Origin: Mucidula mucida
Taxonomy: Eukaryota > Basidiomycota > Agaricomycetes > Agaricales > Physalacriaceae
DNA: 64,000 bases
Direction of reading: 5' to 3'
NCBI GenBank assembly: GCA_015501055.1
Contig: JADNYV010000170.1
Coordinates: 1 to 64,000 of the forward strand
The position numbers and the translations under genes were made by a program. This document shows, one piece after another, positions 60,499 to 64,000 of the stretch (position 1 is its first letter; each line of letters begins with the position of its first letter). The notes under the pieces were generated by a model. The model did not search any database, had not been told where the DNA came from, and saw only the letters and a program-made list of their open reading frames with translations.

Positions 60499-63129
60499 AT
60501 GCCGCCACAAGACAGGATGAAGAAGCCACAGGAGACCATCCGAATGCTCCTTCCCACGAGGTTTTCCGGCATCTACAGCAATGAGGAGGAGCTCGCCGCC
60601 ACAGGATTAACTCGCACTTTGGGTCCCACTTTGAGTCCGTCGCTCCAGACTTCGACGTTGAAGAGGAGTAGGGCCAGCCTTTCCAGTGACAACGAATCCG
60701 ACCAGCAATACCTTCCTCTCTACCGCGGGCTTGTCGCCTGGCAGAGTCCCATGCCAGGTCACTATGACCTGCACCTTGCAGATGATGTTGACCTTAAATG
60801 TGTCAAGTCTATCAAAAACCTTGACGCCCTTCTTGCGACACACATTTTGACATACGGTGGCCTCGATTTTCAAATTCCTTTCGGCCAAAAATTTTCGGCA
60901 AAGGAGCGAATAAGGGCATTGGGGATTTGGGGCAGCGCTAGCGGGAACAGAGCTGAGACTGTTAAGGACCTTGTCGCAGCGCACGCCTTTCGAGAGCAGT
61001 TGGCTGCAGCTTGCGCCTCGGTACTCGTTGGCAATGCTTCCGTGAGGCTCGAGGACTTGACAGTGTCCGGCCGCATTGCTGACTTTGACAATGCGCGCGC
61101 CATTGTGTGGACAGACGCTCCTCGGACGCTTCTGCCTGGCTGCGACGAAGCTCGTGCCGCCGGCTACCACTCCATTAATCCTAAACTCCCAGGAATCCCA
61201 AAATCCACCAGGACTGAGCGGCGGGATGCTTTTGACGCCATTGAACGATTTCATCTTGCCGATCCGGCTGTAACCGAAATCCAACCCATCTGTGCTCCGC
61301 TTAACCCCCATTTCCCGCTGTACTCTTTGACACAGATCGCTAAACAGCAGATCCCTCTCGAATCTTTCAAGTGTCATGGACCAAGCGACCCGGAGCGCTT
61401 CTGTGGCTCACCGCGTTGCACATGTGGTCCAGAAGGTTCCAAGCGTCTGACGGTCTCTGGTCGTCCAACCGGTGTCGATGGCGAGCCGGCTCTTCGTCTG
61501 ATCGGACAGGCCGAAACCACCAATGTCCCGACAGTCCGACTTTCAAGTGAGGTTTTAAAGACAGGATCATTGCTTGCCAAAATGGCACGTACTTCGTTCG
61601 TGGCTTTATCAAATGTACTGATTACTCAATAGGCATGGAGCAAAGCCGTTGCATCAGACTCTACGTTCATAACCATCAGCGGCCATAATTCCTATGTGCT
61701 GGGAATTCGCGACAGAGACAACCAGACTCTGCTACTCTCCGACCCTGTGGCGGTTGATGACGACCCGATGAAAAGCTATCCTGGTTATCTTCAGGCTCAA
61801 ATTGGGTATGTAATACTTGCATTCGATGATGCGTGCTCTCGGGGTCTTCATATGGAGGACCGACGCAGAAAGGGCACTCTTCCTCACCGTTTCCGACAGC
61901 GCTTGGACAGTGAAATCGATCTTCTCAACTCGGATTTGCCATTTGAAGAATTGGCATTGTTCTATGAGCGCGACGTCGGAATGTTTTTGCCGCCGAGACT
62001 GTCGGTTCGTAATATCTTATTTCTACACGGATTGATTCTCATGATATTCATCCCTGCAGAACCCGGAATACACCTTCGACTCTAATGCAGATTTATTCCT
62101 GAATGCCGCCCACGTTTCCATAATTTGGGATGCTGACGACGCGGAGGCGTTACGTGACATAGTTGGGAGCTCGCCGTCTCCTCTTTGGTTGACCGTCGTT
62201 GATTGGGAGCATTCCGAACCGGGCCCTCCTTATAGCACCTTGGGTGTAAAGATCCATTGCTGGAAGCAGCACGGAGAACATGTCTTTCTTTGCCACCTCA
62301 TAGACGACGAGATTCCCTACGGTCGGCCTGTAGTCATGAAGGCTTGCCGATCCCGCCATACACGCGACATTCCCGCACCGTCCACCATTTCGCAACAGGT
62401 TGAAGGGGGACGTGTTACACAGGATCTCAAGCACGAGGCGGATATGTTGAAGCTGCTGTCGCGGAACGCTGACCTTGCTTGCCGTGTGCCTCGGCTTTAC
62501 GCCTCGTTTTCTAGTCGTCTCGAGCCGGATGGACCTGATGATGTGAAGATCTCCGCATACTTCATGGAGGACTGCGAGGGTTACTACCCCCTGGGTATTG
62601 CTGACACAATCAGCGATACTTTACGGTACGTTGCGTTCTTAACTGAGTAGATCCATTCACTAATTAACCTGGTAGGGATGAACTTAGCCTGTGGCTCGAT
62701 ACACTTCACAGCAACCACATTGTACATGGAAACCTCTCCGGTGAAAATATCCTCTTTAATCCATCCGAGCCCGATTCTTTCTACATCACGGGATGGGGTC
62801 ATTCGTTGGAAGCAGGGATGGAAAGCTCAGACTGGGATATTCATGTGAAGCATGACATAGAATCCCTCTTTGCATTGTTCATCAGGAAAGAGCCCAAAGA
62901 GCCTGAGCCCGTTCCAGAGCCCGACTATGTTCCAATGGAGAAGAGATTGAGGTATGACGACGATGAATACGATGCTGACAATATGCAGGAAGACAAAGCA
63001 TCTCTCTACGGGCAGGCTGTCGAGGGCAACTCTGTGGATGATGCACAGAAAGATCTACTCGACTATTCTTCACCATCGCCTCCCTCACAAAGTCTTAGGA
63101 TTGAAGAGTTATACACAACTGTAGAATAA
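60499..63129 (+). CDS. Large pseudokinase-like protein
   Basis: Multi-exon gene starting MPPQDRMKKPQETIRMLLP. The ~350-residue first exon has no recognised domain but includes a cysteine group (CHGPSDPERFCGSPRCTCG). Later exons form a kinase-like C-terminal part: GRPVVMKAC (ATP-lysine position), LKHEADMLKLLSRN (helix-C Glu), a hinge-like AYFMEDCEGYYPL, HIVHGNLSGENILF in place of HRDLxxxN, and ITGWGHS in place of DFG. With both catalytic Asp positions replaced (HGN, GWG), it is probably inactive. An acidic tail with PEPVPEPDYVPMEKRLRYDDDEYD ends at 63129. The intron after the first exon (about 61548-61632) was not settled. It lies head-to-head with the kinase of array copy 4. Confidence 0.7.
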
Positions 63130-63863
63130 GCGGTGGCTGGTCCACCTACGTAGTGGTTATTATCGATATGGTATTGGACGCGCACCGTAGTAATGAGACG
63201 TGATGACAATAACGAACGCAATGCACCATCTTATCATTGTCCTCATCGGCGTGCTCAGTGTTCGTGACTATTCTTCATCTCCTTTGATGTCTTTAACGGG
63301 CGGCGTGTTGTGCCATTCCGACGTTCATTGAAGTGATGATCAGGCCAATGAAGAAAATCTTAGGCTACATTTTTCTCCCGTGGCGCGTTAGCGGAGCAGA
63401 CATTGTTTAAGACTGCTTACTTGGCTCGCTCGTTCGTCACGCCGTATCGGTGGCGTCTGTCCGGGGAGACTACTGCTGATCACGACTTGCGTAAATTCTT
63501 CACAAATGATTGTCCACACAAATACTATAGTGCATGAGCACTTGTGTGGAGGTCTCGACTCGGGGAGAGACAGAGTGTTCATAAGCATCCTCAATGGAGG
63601 TTTTTAAAATTTCAATGATATAAATGCAGCAGTACGAAAACTAGATTACAGAGAAAACAAAAGCGTCAAGAGGTCCGGGAATGACCGACTCCAACTTCCA
63701 CCCACATTCCTTGCCTAACACCTCGAATTCGTCCTTCGTCCTTTCCTTCCCGTCCTTTCCTTCCCGTCCTGTGTAGCCAACAGCTGTCATCGTTCTAATC
63801 ATCATCTTACGCTACACCTAATGGAAGCTAGAGTCCAAGTCAAGTAAAATGAAGCATATATTC
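63130..63863. other. Intergenic region
   Basis: About 730 bases between converging genes, with no recognised gene. A short tandem repeat of a TCCTTTCCTTCCCG unit lies at about 63739-63770. Confidence 0.5.
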
Positions 63864-64000
63864 TTATATCACATCCCAGTCAAATTGAAGGCCTTCCCTT
63901 ACCCGCCAACTATCTGTAACAAGCCACCTCCGCACACGCGTCTTGGCATCCACCTCCGGCTCCTCTTCAAGAACCCGAACATAGACTCTGACGGTCATCT
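63864..64000 (-). CDS. 3' end of a gene running off the window
   Basis: The minus strand reads TVRVYVRVLEEEPEV, then RRWLVTDSWRVREGLQFDWDVI and a stop at 63864-63866, open to the window edge. Composition and position suggest a genuine C terminus of a larger gene; no family is recognised from 45 residues. Confidence 0.45.
   Translation of the reverse strand, partial: MTVRVYVRVLEEEPEVDAKTRVRRWLVTDSWRVREGLQFDWDVI

Noticed and set aside
1..64000. tRNA or rRNA genes
   Set aside because: No convincing cloverleaf or rRNA block was recognised by eye; a covariance-model scan would be needed to exclude tRNAs.

Overview
The window looks like nuclear DNA of a filamentous basidiomycete, most likely an Agaricomycete. 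Nearly every gene is cut by several introns of about 45-60 bases with GT-AG borders, genes sit close together on both strands, and the protein families are fungal (Zn2Cys6 regulator, STE20-type kinase, Pmp3, MYND/MSS51-like protein, fungal sugar transporter, E(z)-type methyltransferase). No bacterial operon, CRISPR array, rRNA or tRNA was recognised. Splice junctions were inferred by eye. Malic enzyme, Pmp3, the start of the STE20 kinase and the array kinase are resolved well; other multi-exon spans are approximate.

Region 1 (1-26 kb) is an ordinary gene-rich block: malic enzyme (+), MYND-finger protein (-), PMP3 (+), sugar transporter (-), dihydroxyacetone kinase (+), STE20-like kinase (+), EZH2-like SET protein (+), a transketolase of the dihydroxyacetone-synthase type (-), a short-chain dehydrogenase (+) divergent from it, a small membrane protein (+) and a Zn2Cys6 regulator (+). 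Much of it is sugar/triose metabolism. A dihydroxyacetone synthase-like enzyme and a dihydroxyacetone kinase within 10 kb would be two consecutive steps of a formaldehyde/xylulose-5-phosphate route. At 5.65-5.86 kb lies a broken 3' end of a kinase family that reappears in the array.

Region 2 (26-30 kb) is gene-poor and AT-richer. It holds a 1.52-kb non-autonomous hAT-like element with terminal inverted repeats and an imperfect 8-bp target duplication. A cation diffusion facilitator (CDF) gene follows at 30.2-31.9 kb.

Region 3 (32.5-59.9 kb) is the most unusual part: a head-to-tail array with a period of about 8.17 kb, three full units plus a shortened fourth. Each full unit carries (a) a 3' fragment of the sugar transporter whose intact relative is at 6-8 kb, (b) a 706-aa atypical protein kinase gene in two exons, (c) two inverted-repeat (MITE-like) elements, (d) a degenerate second copy of the kinase split by a solo LTR with a 5-bp target duplication, and (e) a diverged copy of the 3' end and downstream sequence of the CDF gene. 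Units 1 and 3 are almost identical. Unit 3 has a one-base frameshift in the kinase, unit 2 has a local cluster of one-base indels, and unit 4 is a mosaic.

Region 4 (59.9-64 kb) has a pseudokinase-like gene transcribed divergently from the unit-4 kinase, and the 3' end of a further gene running off the right edge.
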